Positions 10,999 through 21,801 of a stretch of 64,000 bases of DNA are shown one piece after another (position 1 is the first letter of the stretch; the number at the start of each line of letters is the position of its first letter). Both the position numbers and the translations under genes were made by a program. Source of the DNA: Halichoerus grypus (taxonomy: Eukaryota > Chordata > Mammalia > Carnivora > Phocidae). The stretch is from assembly GCF_964656455.1 (NCBI RefSeq), contig NC_135726.1, positions 7,326,001 to 7,390,000 of the forward strand, written 5' to 3'. The notes under the pieces are model-generated. The model worked only from the letters and a program-made list of their open reading frames with translations. It was not told the DNA's origin and searched no databases.

Positions 10999-11777
10999 TT
11001 TTTAAGTTATTACTTAAATTCCATTTAGTTAACATATAACGTAATATTAGTTTCAGGTGTGCAATATAGTGATTCAGCCAAGTGTACTCCTTAGTCCCCG
11101 TACCCTATTTCCCCATCCCATCCTACCCCTCCCTCCCCTGGGAACCATCGGTTTGTTTTCTAGAGTTAAGAGTCTGTTTCTTGGTTTGCCTCTCTCTCTT
11201 TTCTTCACATTGCTCATTTGTTTCGTTTCTTAAATTCCACATATGAGTGAAATCATATGGTATTTGTCTTTCTCTGATTAATTTTGCTTAGCATAATTTT
11301 CTCTAGCTCTATCCATGTCATTGCAAATGGTAAGATTTCATTCTTTTTGAGGGTTGAGTAATATTCTATTGTGTGTGTATGTATGTAGATATATATCTAC
11401 ATATAGATATCCATTGTCATTTATCAGTCGATGGACACTCATGCTGTTTCCATAATTTGGCTATTGTAGATAATGCTGCCCTAAACATCCGGGTGCAGGT
11501 ATCCCTTTAAATTAGTATTTTTGTGTTTTTTGGGTAAATACTTAGTAGTGTGATTGCTGGATTGTTGGGTAGTTCTATTTTTAACTTTCTGAAGAACCTC
11601 CGTACTGTTTTCCAGAGTGGCTGCACCAGTGTGCATTCCCACCAACAGTGCACGAGGGCTCCCCTCTCTCCGCATCCTTGGCAACGCCTGTTGTTTCTTG
11701 TGTTGTTGATTTTAGCCATTCTGACTAAATGTGTGTGAGGTCATATGTCTATGTAGTTTTGATTTGCATTTCCCCGA
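10999..11777 (-). mobile_element. Carnivore L1, 5'-truncated, antisense
   Basis: Same subfamily as 3107-4329: T-rich tail, 'tttcaggtgtgcaatatagtgattcagc', then the ORF2 C-terminus reversed. A reverse frame at 11507-11719 has the [15 protein letters not shown] zinc-knuckle-like motif. Flanked by CCTATTATTTTTTT at 10987-11000 and 11778-11791, which places it inside the older L1. Confidence 0.85.
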
Positions 11778-11791
11778 CCTATTATTTTTTT

Positions 11792-11923
11792 ATTTGGGTA
11801 GAAGTGCTTTTCTTATAGGGCATTTGTTTTGTTTTGTTTGTTTGTTTTTATTGGTTTATTTGTTTTTTTTGGTTTTTATGTTTAGGATCAGATCTTTTGT
11901 CAGATTTGTTGAAAACAATCTGT

Positions 11924-11955
<32 letters not shown>

Positions 11956-12035
11956 TTACAATTTTTGTGTAGTTAAATCTGTTACTTGTGTCTTTTGTCA
12001 TTTCTTCCATTGCTTTTAAACTTAGAAACCTTCTG
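11792..12035 (-). mobile_element. Old L1, right half
   Basis: Likely continuation of 10455-10985, with 'ggatcagatcttttgtcagatttg' and 'cttagaaaccttctgcc' matching reversed ORF2. Short and decayed. Confidence 0.5.
11930..11955. repeat. (TA)13 microsatellite
   Basis: Pure TA run within the L1 remnant. Confidence 0.95.
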
Positions 12036-12460
12036 CCACCAGGGATTAGATGGATGTTAGATGAATGAGTAGCAGGATGGATATGGGCCAGCCTGTCCAG
12101 ACTTCACCTGCCCCACCTTACAGAGAGCTTTTGTACTGAGGACCCTTGACACCAGACCTGTAAAAAGGCAGAAAGGCCTATTTATTGGGCTCTGTATAAA
12201 GATGTACAAGGCAGAGGTGGCACCCCCTGTCCACTCCCCACTCCATTCCCCTCCCTCAGTACCAAGCAAGTGTCTCCCAGGCCAGGTGCTCTCAGGATGG
12301 AAGTGGCTGGGGGAAGGCATTTCCCTTGGGTCCTCTTTCCAGTTGCTTTTTTGTTTTCATGAGAGAAGTCATCAGAGTTAAGTCGGTTCCCAGAGCATTC
12401 TTGAAATAACAAGGTGGGTGCTAAGACCACCTCAGTTCTTGGCAGGACCTCTATTTTCTT
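12036..12460. other. Unique-looking sequence with a minus-strand AATAAA
   Basis: Less AT-rich than its neighbours. On the minus strand it reads GCCCAATAAATAGG at about 12177-12190, a possible polyadenylation signal such as those in LTRs or retrocopies. No poly(A) tract or long terminal repeat partner is visible, so no element is named. Confidence 0.3.
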
Positions 12461-12667
12461 TTTCTCTTTTCTTTTTTAAAGATTTTTATTTATTTGTTTA
12501 TTTGACAAAGAGAGAGCGAGAGAGAACACAAGCAGGGGGAGTGGGAGAGGGAGAAGCAGACTCTCCTGCTGAATAGGGAGCCTGATGTGGGACTTGATCC
12601 CAGGACCCTGGGATCATGACCTGAGCGGAAGGCAGACGCTTAACTGACTGAGCCAGCCAGGTGCCCT
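12461..12667 (-). mobile_element. Can-SINE
   Basis: Full-length minus copy. Duplication AGGACCTCTATTTTCTT (12444-12460) and AGGGCCTCTATTTTCTT (12668-12684) differs at one base. Confidence 0.96.
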
Positions 12668-12685
12668 AGGGCCTCTATTTTCTTA

Positions 12686-13479
12686 AGAGTCCGCCCAACA
12701 TGCTGTCCCCACCTGCATGTGTCTTTCCACCAAAAATCAGCTGGCATCTGCCCAGCCTTTTCTCTCTGAATCAGCCTGGCTCCTCATCGCCTCATTTCTC
12801 AAAACCGCCTTTAGACAGTCCAGGTCTATGTATGATGTTGGTCCCGCTACTTTATTTTACTCAGGGGGAGTCAGAATAGTCTGACCATGACACAATGAAC
12901 TCTGCTTTATTGCACATTTAAGCAAAAATGTCCTATCAGACCCTAAAAGTAGACAGCATGCTTCGTTTTTTTTGTCTTTAATTCTTGTATTTCCAAAGGG
13001 AAACCATGATAACAGTAGTTTGTGCACCGTTCTCTGTTGCCAGACTGACTGCCTTTTTTGCTCATCCGCTACATTGAGATAAAAAACAGGGGAACTTTAA
13101 GAACTCATTTATACAATATTAATTTAGCTTTCCTTGGCCTATAATCAGTATGGAATGAATTCAGGCATATTCTATGAGGAGCGGAATTCATCCCGTTCTG
13201 TGTTCCTAACCAGTGGACACAGCTCCGTTTATTTGCCACGTGTCTTTCTCCACTGACCAAGATGACTCCCTCGGTAGGTATCAAAGGCCGCGCGAGCTGG
13301 TATCTTACTACAGCACATAAATGTACACCACCGACTTTTTAATCTCTCCGTTCTCTTCTGTGGATCTGTTTTTGTCTCAGCAACATACCTTTTTACTCAT
13401 TATAAATATTTTAGTATTGATACTGCTTGTCTCTTTTAATTACTCACAGTAAAAGATTTTATTTCCTGTTCTCCCACTG
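12686..13479. other. Unique sequence, no gene recognised
   Basis: About 0.8 kb with balanced composition, scattered CpGs (for example at 13285-13300) and no repeat signature up to about 13380. No reading frame of note. A candidate for conserved non-coding DNA only because nothing else explains it. Confidence 0.35.
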
Positions 13480-13837
13480 GGATAGGGATTGGAATTGATC
13501 CAGTCTTAAAATTTAATTTGGGGAGATTTCGATACATTACTCTCTTCGGTCTTCCTCTCTGGAATAAGACACCTAGCTCCATTGTTCCAAATCTCTTTTT
13601 ATATCCTGTAGAACAGTTTTGCAGTTGTCTTTATATAGGTCATGTGTATTTCTTAAGGCCGTTCTTAGGTATTATATAGCTTTTGAGGCTGCCCTGTAAA
13701 GAATGTTTAAAATCATGTTTTATAATAGCCGTTGCTGGAATGTAGGACAGCAAGTGATTTTTATTCATTCATCTTACACCTACCTGCTTTATTAAATGCT
13801 TATTTTTATCAAATGCCTATATTTCACGTTATTCTTT
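13480..13837 (-). mobile_element. Old L1 ORF2 fragment, antisense
   Basis: 'gatagggattggaattgatcc', 'aatttaatttggggagatttcg' and 'gtagaacagttttgcagttg' follow reversed L1 ORF2. Truncated at both ends. Confidence 0.7.
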
Positions 13838-14037
13838 CTTTGTTTCTTTTTTTTTTTTTAAAGATTTTATCTATTTAGAGATCGGGAGCCCATGAGTGGG
13901 GGGAGGGGCAGAGTGGGAGAGAGAATCTCAAGCTGCTGAGCACAGAGCCTGATGTGGGGCTCGATCTCACGACCCTGAGATCATGACCTGAGGCACCAAA
14001 ATTGGACGCTCAACTGACTGAGCCACCCAGGCTCCCC
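13838..14037 (-). mobile_element. Can-SINE
   Basis: Minus copy with short body. Imperfect duplication CACGTTATTCTTT (13825-13837) and CACATTATTGTTT (14038-14050). Confidence 0.94.
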
Positions 14038-14289
14038 CACATTATTGTTTTTCAAAACATATTAGATCATACCATATTTAAACACTTTTTTTTTTGGTCT
14101 CGGCCTTTTCAATATTTGTAACTCTAATTTCTCCACTGCTTTTCTTGGCTACCCTATTCTCTTTTCAATACCCCTCTCTCTCACCTTATAGCCCCTTCCC
14201 TATTTTGTCTTTTCCCCAGTTCTGAACGCTCCTTGGTGGAAATGTATATTTCCACTTAAAAAAAAACAACAACTTATTTATGGTCTTCC

Positions 14290-14385
14290 AGTGGAGTGTA
14301 AGCTCCTTCAGGGTAGGGTTTTTTGTTCATCTTCACCATTGTATCTCTTAAGACATGGTACCCAGTAAATACCTGTTGAATGAAT
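14290..14385 (+). mobile_element. L2 LINE 3' end
   Basis: 'gtggagtgtaagctccttcag', 'attgtatctcttaag' and 'taaatacctgttgaatgaatg' are the conserved L2 3' end. Confidence 0.85.
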
Positions 14386-14556
14386 GCATCTGCATTATTT
14401 TGGAACTCCAGATTATATGAAATCTGAGCTCAGAGGTCTGAACCTTTAAGGTGGCTTGGTGTTCCCTTGTCTCTTACCCTTTGTTTTGCCCTTTCTGACC
14501 AGAAGGTCCTGTTCTCTGTTGGATGCGGTAGAAGCAAACCAGGTTTTGAGTAGCTA

Positions 14557-15141
14557 CAGTTGGTTCTCACTGCTTCTTTCAGTGCTTGCTTGTTCTAGCA
14601 GTTATGTTCTTGCTGAAGTCGCCCTGAATGTGGAATCCGCCAGTGCTGAACCGTTCCCTTAGAGGAAGCAGAGGGTTTTGTTCTTTCCAGCCTCTCTTCA
14701 CATTTCTGTCAACCTGTCGATATATATCCTTGTTTTATGTGTGTTTCTGTTCAAAGACCCCTTATTTAACACACACTGTTGATTCATTACGAACACTGAA
14801 CTCACCATGGCCAGCAGCACCATAACTCGTGCCTGAAGGAAGCTCATCTAACACACGTGTCTTCTCCATAGGGACCATCCCAGCCTTGTCGCACTTACAG
14901 ACACCAGACAGCACTTCAGCACGGTTCTTGGGGCTATTTTCAATAGCAAAATCAGCCAAAAGCACAAAAATGCAAAATGTGACACAAATAGACCCCCATA
15001 AAGGACACCTGTCTACAGTATGAGCCAAAACAAAAAGGCAGAGCATCACCTTGTCCTGTCTCAGCTGGGAACGTGCTAGTAGGACGAGTCCCATTTTGCG
15101 AATTTGCAAGTGGGGAATCTGCGAATAATGAGGATGGAACG
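14557..15141. mobile_element. Tigger-like non-autonomous DNA transposon, complete
   Basis: 585-base element with imperfect inverted ends (CAGTTGGTTCTCACTGCTTC at the left; the right end reversed reads CGTTCCATCCTCATTATTCGC). TA lies on both sides (14555-14556 and 15142-15143), as expected for the Tc1/mariner-pogo superfamily. Internal wording ('ttatgtgtgtttctgttcaaagacccc', 'aactcgtgcctgaaggaagc') fits an old mammalian MER/Tigger family, which I cannot name exactly. It encodes no transposase. Confidence 0.7.
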
Positions 15142-15143
15142 TA

Positions 15144-15764
15144 GTTTCATCTGGTATGATTGGAGCATCTTTTGCCCAGTGGTGGAGCGGCCTTCCTTGC
15201 ATGGCCTTTCTATCTGAAATGACTTGATCCTGAGAGCTCGGCAGCCATGGGTTCCCTCGGGTCTCAGCGTTGTGCACCGTTCTGTTCTGCTCCTCTCACC
15301 CCCCTCCTCCCCCATTGGTTCATGTCCCTTTGCAGCCAAACTCACCTCGCATTCTCTCTCAGATACTTGCTTTTTGTCTCTTTCCTGGGATTGTCCCCCA
15401 CCTCCATAGTCAGAATTTCCTCGGGGCAGGGGGCTCTTTTGGAGTTCATTTGAACCATCTTTTTTCTTAGCATCCCTGGATAGTAGACATAGCCTTTGAA
15501 TCTCAACATGTTTTGAGTTGGCTTTTCTGAGTTCGGGTTCTCACATGAAGAAGGTGCACAGCTAAACCTCCTGCAGGGTTTTATGAACTTCCGTTGTCCT
15601 GGCCTCGCCCCAAACCTCCTGAGTCAACAGTGGCACAGGGCGTGACCCGTGTATAGACTTGCTGAGAAAGTTCCACGGGTGACTCTGGAGCAAAGCTTGA
15701 GAGGCAGTTCTCTTGAGAGCTAGGATGAAGACGACAATAATTAGAAACCATACAGAACCACGAC
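15144..15764. other. Unique sequence, no gene recognised
   Basis: Moderately GC-rich with a pyrimidine-rich part at 15290-15460. Frames of up to 171 codons on the minus strand run across the transposon edge and show no domain. Confidence 0.35.
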
Positions 15765-15954
15765 CACCAGCATTTATAATGATACCTTCAGTAGGTGTCA
15801 AGCAATGTGTGTCTCAGTCTTATAACTGTTTGCCACAGATACCTGAACCCAGATTTACAGATGAGGATACAGACATTCACAGTGCCTTAGTACCTTTTCC
15901 AAAGTCACTTAGCTTCTAGGCAAAGGATTGGAACCCAGATGGCTACTCAACTGC
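15765..15954 (-). mobile_element. MIR SINE
   Basis: Reverse MIR: 'accagcatttataatgatacc', 'agatttacagatgaggatacag' and 'ccaaagtcacttagcttctagg'. Ends exactly where the MER5A begins. Confidence 0.8.
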
Positions 15955-16095
15955 CAGTGGTTCAACCTGAGCTTCCACTGGCCAGAATGCCCTGGAGGGC
16001 TTGTTAAAGCAGATTACTGGCCCTACCACCTGAGCGTCAGATTCAGTAGGTCTGGAGTGGGGCCTGAGAGTTTGCATTTCTAATAGGCTCCTTGG
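15955..16095 (+). mobile_element. MER5A (hAT-Charlie) DNA transposon
   Basis: Starts CAGTGGTTCAACCT and keeps 'cagattcagtaggtctggagtgggg' and 'gcatttctaataggctcc'. The right terminal repeat is missing or decayed. Confidence 0.75.
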
Positions 16096-16559
16096 CTAAA
16101 GTCCCTTACCATCTTTCCTTTTGCTGGAGTGAGTTTGTAGCTTTTCATTAATGGGCAACTCCATTCTAAAGTTGTCATGGTGTGGTCCACAGAGTCTGAA
16201 GTCGACACAGAGTGTGGTTCCTGTCACTTTCACTGGCCCAGTTAATTCACGTTGTCACCTTTGTGCATTAAATCCACAGAAGCACTTGTCCTCAGTGATT
16301 CTTTTAACTTTTGAGAGAGAACTTGTTATCAGGGTGAGTCCAACCCTAAGTTTCTATGATTTTGAGAATACAGCCCTGGATAACTGGTCACCTCTGAATC
16401 TTCTTGCTCTCATTTCATTCCTCCTGCATTCTAGATGAACTGCCCAGTGTTGTAGTTAGTGATCTATTCAGCTTATAAGATTTCTGTCCTCCTGCCAATA
16501 ATAGAAGTCCAGGGGAGATGATGCAAGGAATACAACCATTATGGAACTTTTTTACATTT
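16096..16559. other. Unique sequence, no feature recognised
   Basis: No repeat wording. A 95-codon frame at 16151-16438 has no recognisable domain and is taken as chance. Confidence 0.35.
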
Positions 16560-16752
16560 TTTTAAAGATTTTATTTATTTATTTGAAAGAGAGAGACACA
16601 GCAAGAGAGGGAACGCAAGCAGGGGGAGTGGGAGAGGGAGAAGCAGGCTTCCCGTGGAGCAGGGAGCCTGATGTAGGGCTCGATCCCAGGACCCTGGGAT
16701 CATGACCTGACCCGAAGGCAGATGCTTAATGACTGAGCCACCCAGGCGCCCC
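16560..16752 (-). mobile_element. Can-SINE
   Basis: Minus copy close to consensus ('agcagggggagtgggagagg'). 'tacatttttt' stands on both sides (16553-16562 and 16753-16762). The right one continues into a long T run, so the duplication is partly hidden. Confidence 0.95.
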
Positions 16753-16938
16753 TACATTTTTTTTTTTTTTTTTTTTTTTTTTAGCATACCAGAGGCAGTG
16801 CATGTTCTCAGGAATATAGCAGGATGCTTCCTTAGGGGTAATTTCTATTGACATTAAGTTCTTGCGTAGCTTAGGTGTGCCTTGCCTGTATGGTAGGTGG
16901 ATGCTTTCCCAAGTTGGATGATATTGTAATTGCATGAG

Positions 16939-16979
16939 GGCAACCTGCTTTTTTTTTTTTTTTTTTTTGGCAACCTGCT
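16939..16979 (-). mobile_element. Poly(T)-only insertion with target-site duplication
   Basis: GGCAACCTGCT occurs at 16939-16949 and again at 16969-16979, separated only by 19 T. This is the structure left when L1 machinery inserts a poly(A) tail with no element body: extreme 5' truncation. Confidence 0.75.
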
Positions 16980-18035
16980 ATTTTTAAAGGAGTCCTATAG
17001 CAAACCATCTTTGTAAAGTGCATGGTGACACCCAATTTAAAAATCTAGGTTTTCACCTTTTCCTTAAAATGAAATATGCCTTGCAGGTTGGAGCACTGAC
17101 CTGCGAACAGAGTCTTTGTGTTTCTGCAGTTAATTTACCCGAAGACAGTAATTTCTAGGAATTCCAATAACTCTAGTAATTTCAAAATCGTCTGAGTCAA
17201 TTCTCATAGAATTTAGGACAGGACCTCAAAGAAAAAAAAATACACTTCAAGATTTTTCCACATATTTCAGGGAATCGTAGAATTCCCCTGATAGTTTCCT
17301 GGTCTTAGGGAAACTTTTGCAAGTGTGGTTACACTTGAAGTGGTTTGTGTAATCCCTGGATTGGTTAGTATTATAGGTTTGTGTGTTTATTTTTCTCAGC
17401 GCAGTTCCTTCAATACAACTGCATCTTTGTAGTTATATGTTTGCTTCTAGGTACCGTCTCGTGCTCCTGAGTGTGGTCTGCTTTGTTACCTTCAAGCGGC
17501 AAACACTGTCCGCAACCAAAAAGAATAATTTGATTGCTGGGCTCATAGCCATCAGCACAAAAGTACTCCAATATTTATAGTGATTATGATTTATTATTTT
17601 TTCCTGGCCATTCTTTCAGCACGTTGCTTTAAAATGAGATAGTATTCAATTGGCATATGGGTCACAACCCTTATCAGTAGTTAAAATAATTCAGTTACCC
17701 CAGGGTACACATGTGAGGCTGGTTCATGTTGAAGGGCTTGCTAAAAAACCACACTGCTTAGGACTAGACTTTGTTGTGTATTTAACAATTGTCAATACCT
17801 ATTACATAATTATGTCTTACTATATTACATAATACCTTTATTTTTATGTTTGAAACTTTTTTTGAATACACTAGCCCAGTTATCTTCCATATCAATTTAT
17901 GGAATCAATTTTCAAGTAAAAAAAAATAAAATCTTGGAAGCTGGGGATCAGAATGGTACTTAATTTATTAAACTTGGGATGAATTGGCTTATTTATAATA
18001 GATCAGTTGGCTTATCCCAGGGCTCATTTATACCC
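16980..18035. other. Mostly unassigned sequence
   Basis: AT-rich without clear repeat signatures. A 65-codon frame at 17383-17580 (plus) contains one hydrophobic stretch and no family signature. Probably non-coding. Confidence 0.35.
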
Positions 18036-18039
18036 CTTA

Positions 18040-19815
18040 GTGATTTTTGTTTGTTTGCTTTCTTCATGTGAATTTTACATATTTCTGGTTATACTTTTTC
18101 GTATGTGTTCTGATTTGTTTTTGTTGTTATTGAGAAATGCATCTTTCTCTATTATATTTCTTATTTACTAATTTTATAGGGTAAATTATTGTTTCTTGAA
18201 TACTTATTTTATAACATGTCGTTTTCCACTTTTTTTTTTAAGATTTATATATTTATTTTAGAGGGAGAGAGAGTGCATAAGCAGGAGGGGCAGAGAGAGA
18301 GACAGAGAGGGAGAGGGAATCTCAAGCAGACTCCATGCTGAGTGCAGAGCTTGATGTGGGGTTCGATCTCATGACCCTGAGATCATGACCTGAGCTGAAA
18401 CCAAGAGTCAGACACTTAACCAACTGCGCCATCCAGGCGCCCGTTTTCGACTTTCGTATTAGTTATTATGGTTTTCTTTTTTTTGTACATTTTTTAAGTT
18501 CAATTTTATCTTAAGCAAATCACGGTCAATTTCTCCGTCCTTTCCATTAATGGAAGCTCTAATTTCTTTTACTTGCTTTGTTTACCAATGTTGAGTACTT
18601 CTAGGTTTCTTTACCAGGATGAATTACTAGTTGTGATAGGCACCTTACCCGGGATTTTAATGGGGATGCCTGTATCGTAGCACCTGAAGTTCGATGTTGG
18701 CTGGTGGTTTAAGACTAAGAATGTTCTTCTGGTTCTACTTTCCTATTTTTTAAAAATAGGTAACAACTTATCAGATGCCTTTTAAAAATTGTTGAGATCA
18801 TGCGATTTTTTTTTCACTAATTAATGTGATGATTCTGTTAGTTTATTAATTTTTTTTTTCTGGAACAAATCCTTGCTGATAGAGTTGTATTTTCTTTTAC
18901 TGGTCTGGTGGATTTTGAAAATATTTTATTTAGAATTGTTTTTTATATATCTCTAAATAACACCAGGCTGTAGTGTGTGTGTTGGGGGAGGGGGGAGAGA
19001 GCTTCTTCTATCAAGGTCACTAAAGGTCATGAAATGAGAGGGGAACCATTCCTTTTTTTTTACTGCATCTGGAATATTTTATAAAGCTTCAGAGATATTT
19101 TTTAGCAACCATTTCATATTCGTCTGTAGCTTTTGGTTATTTTGATGTTCTTAAATTCTTATTAAGTCAATTGTGTTCATTTGTATTTATTAAGAAAATT
19201 CTCTATTTCATTGAGAATTTTCAAATTTACTATGTTTTAAATAATTTCCCCTCATTTTTGAATCCCTGCCACATTTTTGTCTAAATATCCTTTCTCATTC
19301 TTTATTGTGTCTGTGTTTTCTCATTTTCTTTAATTATACTAGATAGAGGTTTGTCTATTGGTTGTAGTTTTTATTTCTAGTAGTGCTTTTCAGAAAACCA
19401 GTTCTTGAATTCTACTGCTGGTTTTTAATGAAGTCATTTCTGCTTTTAACCTTATTAATGCCTTGATTCTGGTTTTCTTAGGTTTTCTTTTGTTCTCCAT
19501 CTTCTTGCATTGGATTATTGGCACATTACACTTTCGTATTCAATAATAAAACCATTTAATAATTCCTTATGATTACAGCTTTGGCCATATCTCTATTCTG
19601 GAGTATTCTATATGGTCTGATCATTATGGCTATTTTCTGACTAATTTGTGATTTCATTTCTTTCCCTGTTGACCCAATAATCATTTAAGAGGGTCTTTCC
19701 TAAATGGCCGACGGTTTTGTTTATATGTTTGTAATTTTTTTACAACCTCCTAATGAATATTTTGCATTTTTTTATATCTAAAATTATTCTTTTAGGATAG
19801 GTTTCCAGAAGCAGG
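18040..19815 (-). mobile_element. Old L1 (L1M-type) ORF2, antisense
   Basis: Reversed ORF2 runs through 'gggattttaatggggatgcc', 'gttgagatcatgcg', 'gaaccagttcttg' style wording and 'tgttgacccaataatcatttaag'. At the right end 'ggataggtttccagaagcagg' is cut at 19815 by the young L1 and resumes at 21802. A SINE sits at 18233-18441. Confidence 0.7.
18233..18441 (-). mobile_element. Can-SINE inside old L1
   Basis: Minus copy. Duplication CGTTTTCCACTTT (18220-18232) and CGTTTTCGACTTT (18442-18454), one mismatch. Confidence 0.95.
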
Positions 19816-20104
19816 ATTATTATTATTTTTTTAAATTTTCTTATGTTATGTTAGTCACCATACAATACATCATTGGTTTTTGATGTGGTGATCCACGATC
19901 CATTGTTTCCGTATAACACCCAGTGCTCCATGCAGTACGTGCCCTCCTTAATACCTATCACTGGGCTAACCAGTCCCCCCTCCCCCCCCCCTCTAAAACC
20001 CTGTTTGTTTCTCAGAGTCCATATTCTCTCATGGTTCATCTCTCCCTCCAGTCCCCCCCCCCCCATTTTTCCCTTCCTTCTCCTAATGTCCTCCATGTTA
20101 TTCC

Positions 20105-20899
20105 TTATGTTCCATAAATAAGTGAAACCATATGATAATTGACTTTCTCTGCTTGACTTATTTCACTTAGCATAATCTCCTTCAGTCCCATCCATGTTGA
20201 TGTAAAAGTTGGGTATTCATCTTTTCTGATGGTGGAGTAATATTCCATTGTATATACGGACCACATCTTCTTTATCCATTCATCTGTTGAAGGGCATCTC
20301 GGCTCTTTCCACAGTTTGGCTATTGCGGACATTGCTGCTATGGACATTGGGGTGCATATGGCCCTTCTTTTCACTACATCTTTGTCTTTGGGGTAAACAC
20401 CCAGGAGTGCAATTGCTGGGTCATAGGGTAGCTCTATTTTTAAATTTTTGAGGAACCTCCACACTGTTTTCCAAAGTGGCTGTACCAACTTGCATTCCCA
20501 CCAACAGTGGAAGAGGGTTCCCCTTTCTCCACAACCTGTCCAAAATTTGTTGTTTCTTTCCCTGTCCATTTTTGCCATTCTAACTGGTGTAAGGTGGTAT
20601 CTCAATGTGGTTTTGATTTGGATTTCCCTGATGGCTAATGATGATGAACATTTTTTCATGTATCTGTTAGCCATTTGTATGTCTTCTTCAGAGAAGTGTC
20701 TTTTCATCTCTTCTGCCCACTTTTTGAGTTGATGATTTGTTTTTTGGGTGTTGAGTTTGAGAAGTTCTTTATAGATCTTGGATACCAGCCCTTTATCTGT
20801 AGTGTCATTTGCAAATATCTTCTCCCATTCTGTGGGTTGCCAGTTTTGTTGACTATTTCCTTTGCTGTGCAGAAGCTTTTTATCTTGATGAAGTCCCAA
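20105..20899 (-). pseudogene. L1 ORF2p C-terminal part, open frame 1
   Basis: 264 residues ending at the natural ORF2 stop. It includes the [14 protein letters not shown] zinc-knuckle-like motif and the [16 protein letters not shown] motif, followed by the [12 protein letters not shown] and [15 protein letters not shown] end regions. The upstream part continues in another frame from about 20900, so a frameshift breaks the protein. No reverse transcriptase catalytic box lies in this part. Confidence 0.85.
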
Positions 20900-21564
20900 A
20901 AGTTCATTTTTGCTTTTGTTTCACTAGCTTTTGGAGATGTATCTTGAAAGAAGTTGCTGTGGGCAATGTCAAAGAGGTTACTGCCTATGTTCTCTTCTAG
21001 GATTTTGATGGATTCCTGTCTCACATTGAGGTCTTTCATCCACTTTGAGTTTATCTTTGTGTGTGGTGTTAGAGAATGGTCGAGTTTCATTCTTCTGCAT
21101 GTGACTGTCCAATTTTCCCAGCACCATTTATTGAAGAGACTGTCCTTTTTCCATTGCATGTTTTTTCCTGCTTTGTCAAAGATTATTTGACCATAGAGTT
21201 GAGGGTCCATATCTGGGTTCTCTATTCTGTTCCATTGGTCTATATGTCTGTTTTTGTGCCAGTACCATGCTGTCTTGGTGATCACAGCTTTGTAATATAA
21301 CTTGAAATCGGGCAACGTGATGCCCCCAGCTTTGTTTTTCTTTTTCAACATTTCCTTGGCGATTCGGGGTCTTTTCTGATTCCATACAAATTTTAGGATT
21401 GTTTGTTCCAGCACTTTGAAAAATGTCATTGGAATTTTGATCGGGATGGCACTGAAGGTATAGATTGCTCTGGGTAGCATAGACATTTTAATAATGTTTA
21501 TTCTTCCCATCCATGAGCATGGAATATTTTTCCATCTTTTTGTGTCTTCTTCAATTTCTTTCAT
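20704..21564 (-). pseudogene. L1 ORF2p region after the reverse transcriptase, open frame 2
   Basis: 286 residues, with '[20 protein letters not shown]', '[15 protein letters not shown]' and '[21 protein letters not shown]', all ORF2p sequence between the reverse transcriptase and the C-terminal domain. It overlaps frame 1 by 196 bases in a different frame, so true ORF2 coding switches frame near 20850-20900. Dead remnant. Confidence 0.85.
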
Positions 21565-21801
21565 GAGTGTTGTGTAGTTCCTAGAGTATAGATCCTTTAC
21601 CTCTTTGGTTAGGTTTATTCCGAGGTATCTTAACGGTTTTTGGTGCTATTGTAAATGGAATCGTTTCTCTAATTTCTCTTTCTACAGTTGCGTTGTTAGT
21701 GTATAAGAAAGCAACTGATTTCTGTGCATTGATTTTGTATCCTGCCACATTATTGAATTGCTGTATGAGTTCTAGCAATTTGGGGGTGGAGTCTTAGCAG
21801 G

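Larger units (their letters stand above)
19816..21795 (-). mobile_element. Young carnivore L1, 5'-truncated, 2.0 kb, antisense
   Basis: Most recent long L1 in the window. Left end is the A-rich tail and a 3' UTR of about 290 bases ('acacccagtgctccatgcag', two C-rich tracts). Then ORF2 in reverse from its stop at 20105 up to about 21780. Sequence to the left (ending AGAAGCAGG, 19815) and right (starting after AGCAGG at 21796-21801) rejoins as one older L1, which places the insertion exactly. All of ORF1 and the ORF2 endonuclease are absent. Confidence 0.92.

Noticed and set aside
12177..12190. 3' end of a minus-strand gene or LTR
   Set aside because: Only an isolated AATAAA; no paired LTR, no primer-binding site, no poly(A) and no upstream coding.
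20105..21564. Active L1 reverse transcriptase gene
   Set aside because: 5' truncated, frameshifted, lacking ORF1, endonuclease and the catalytic reverse-transcriptase box.
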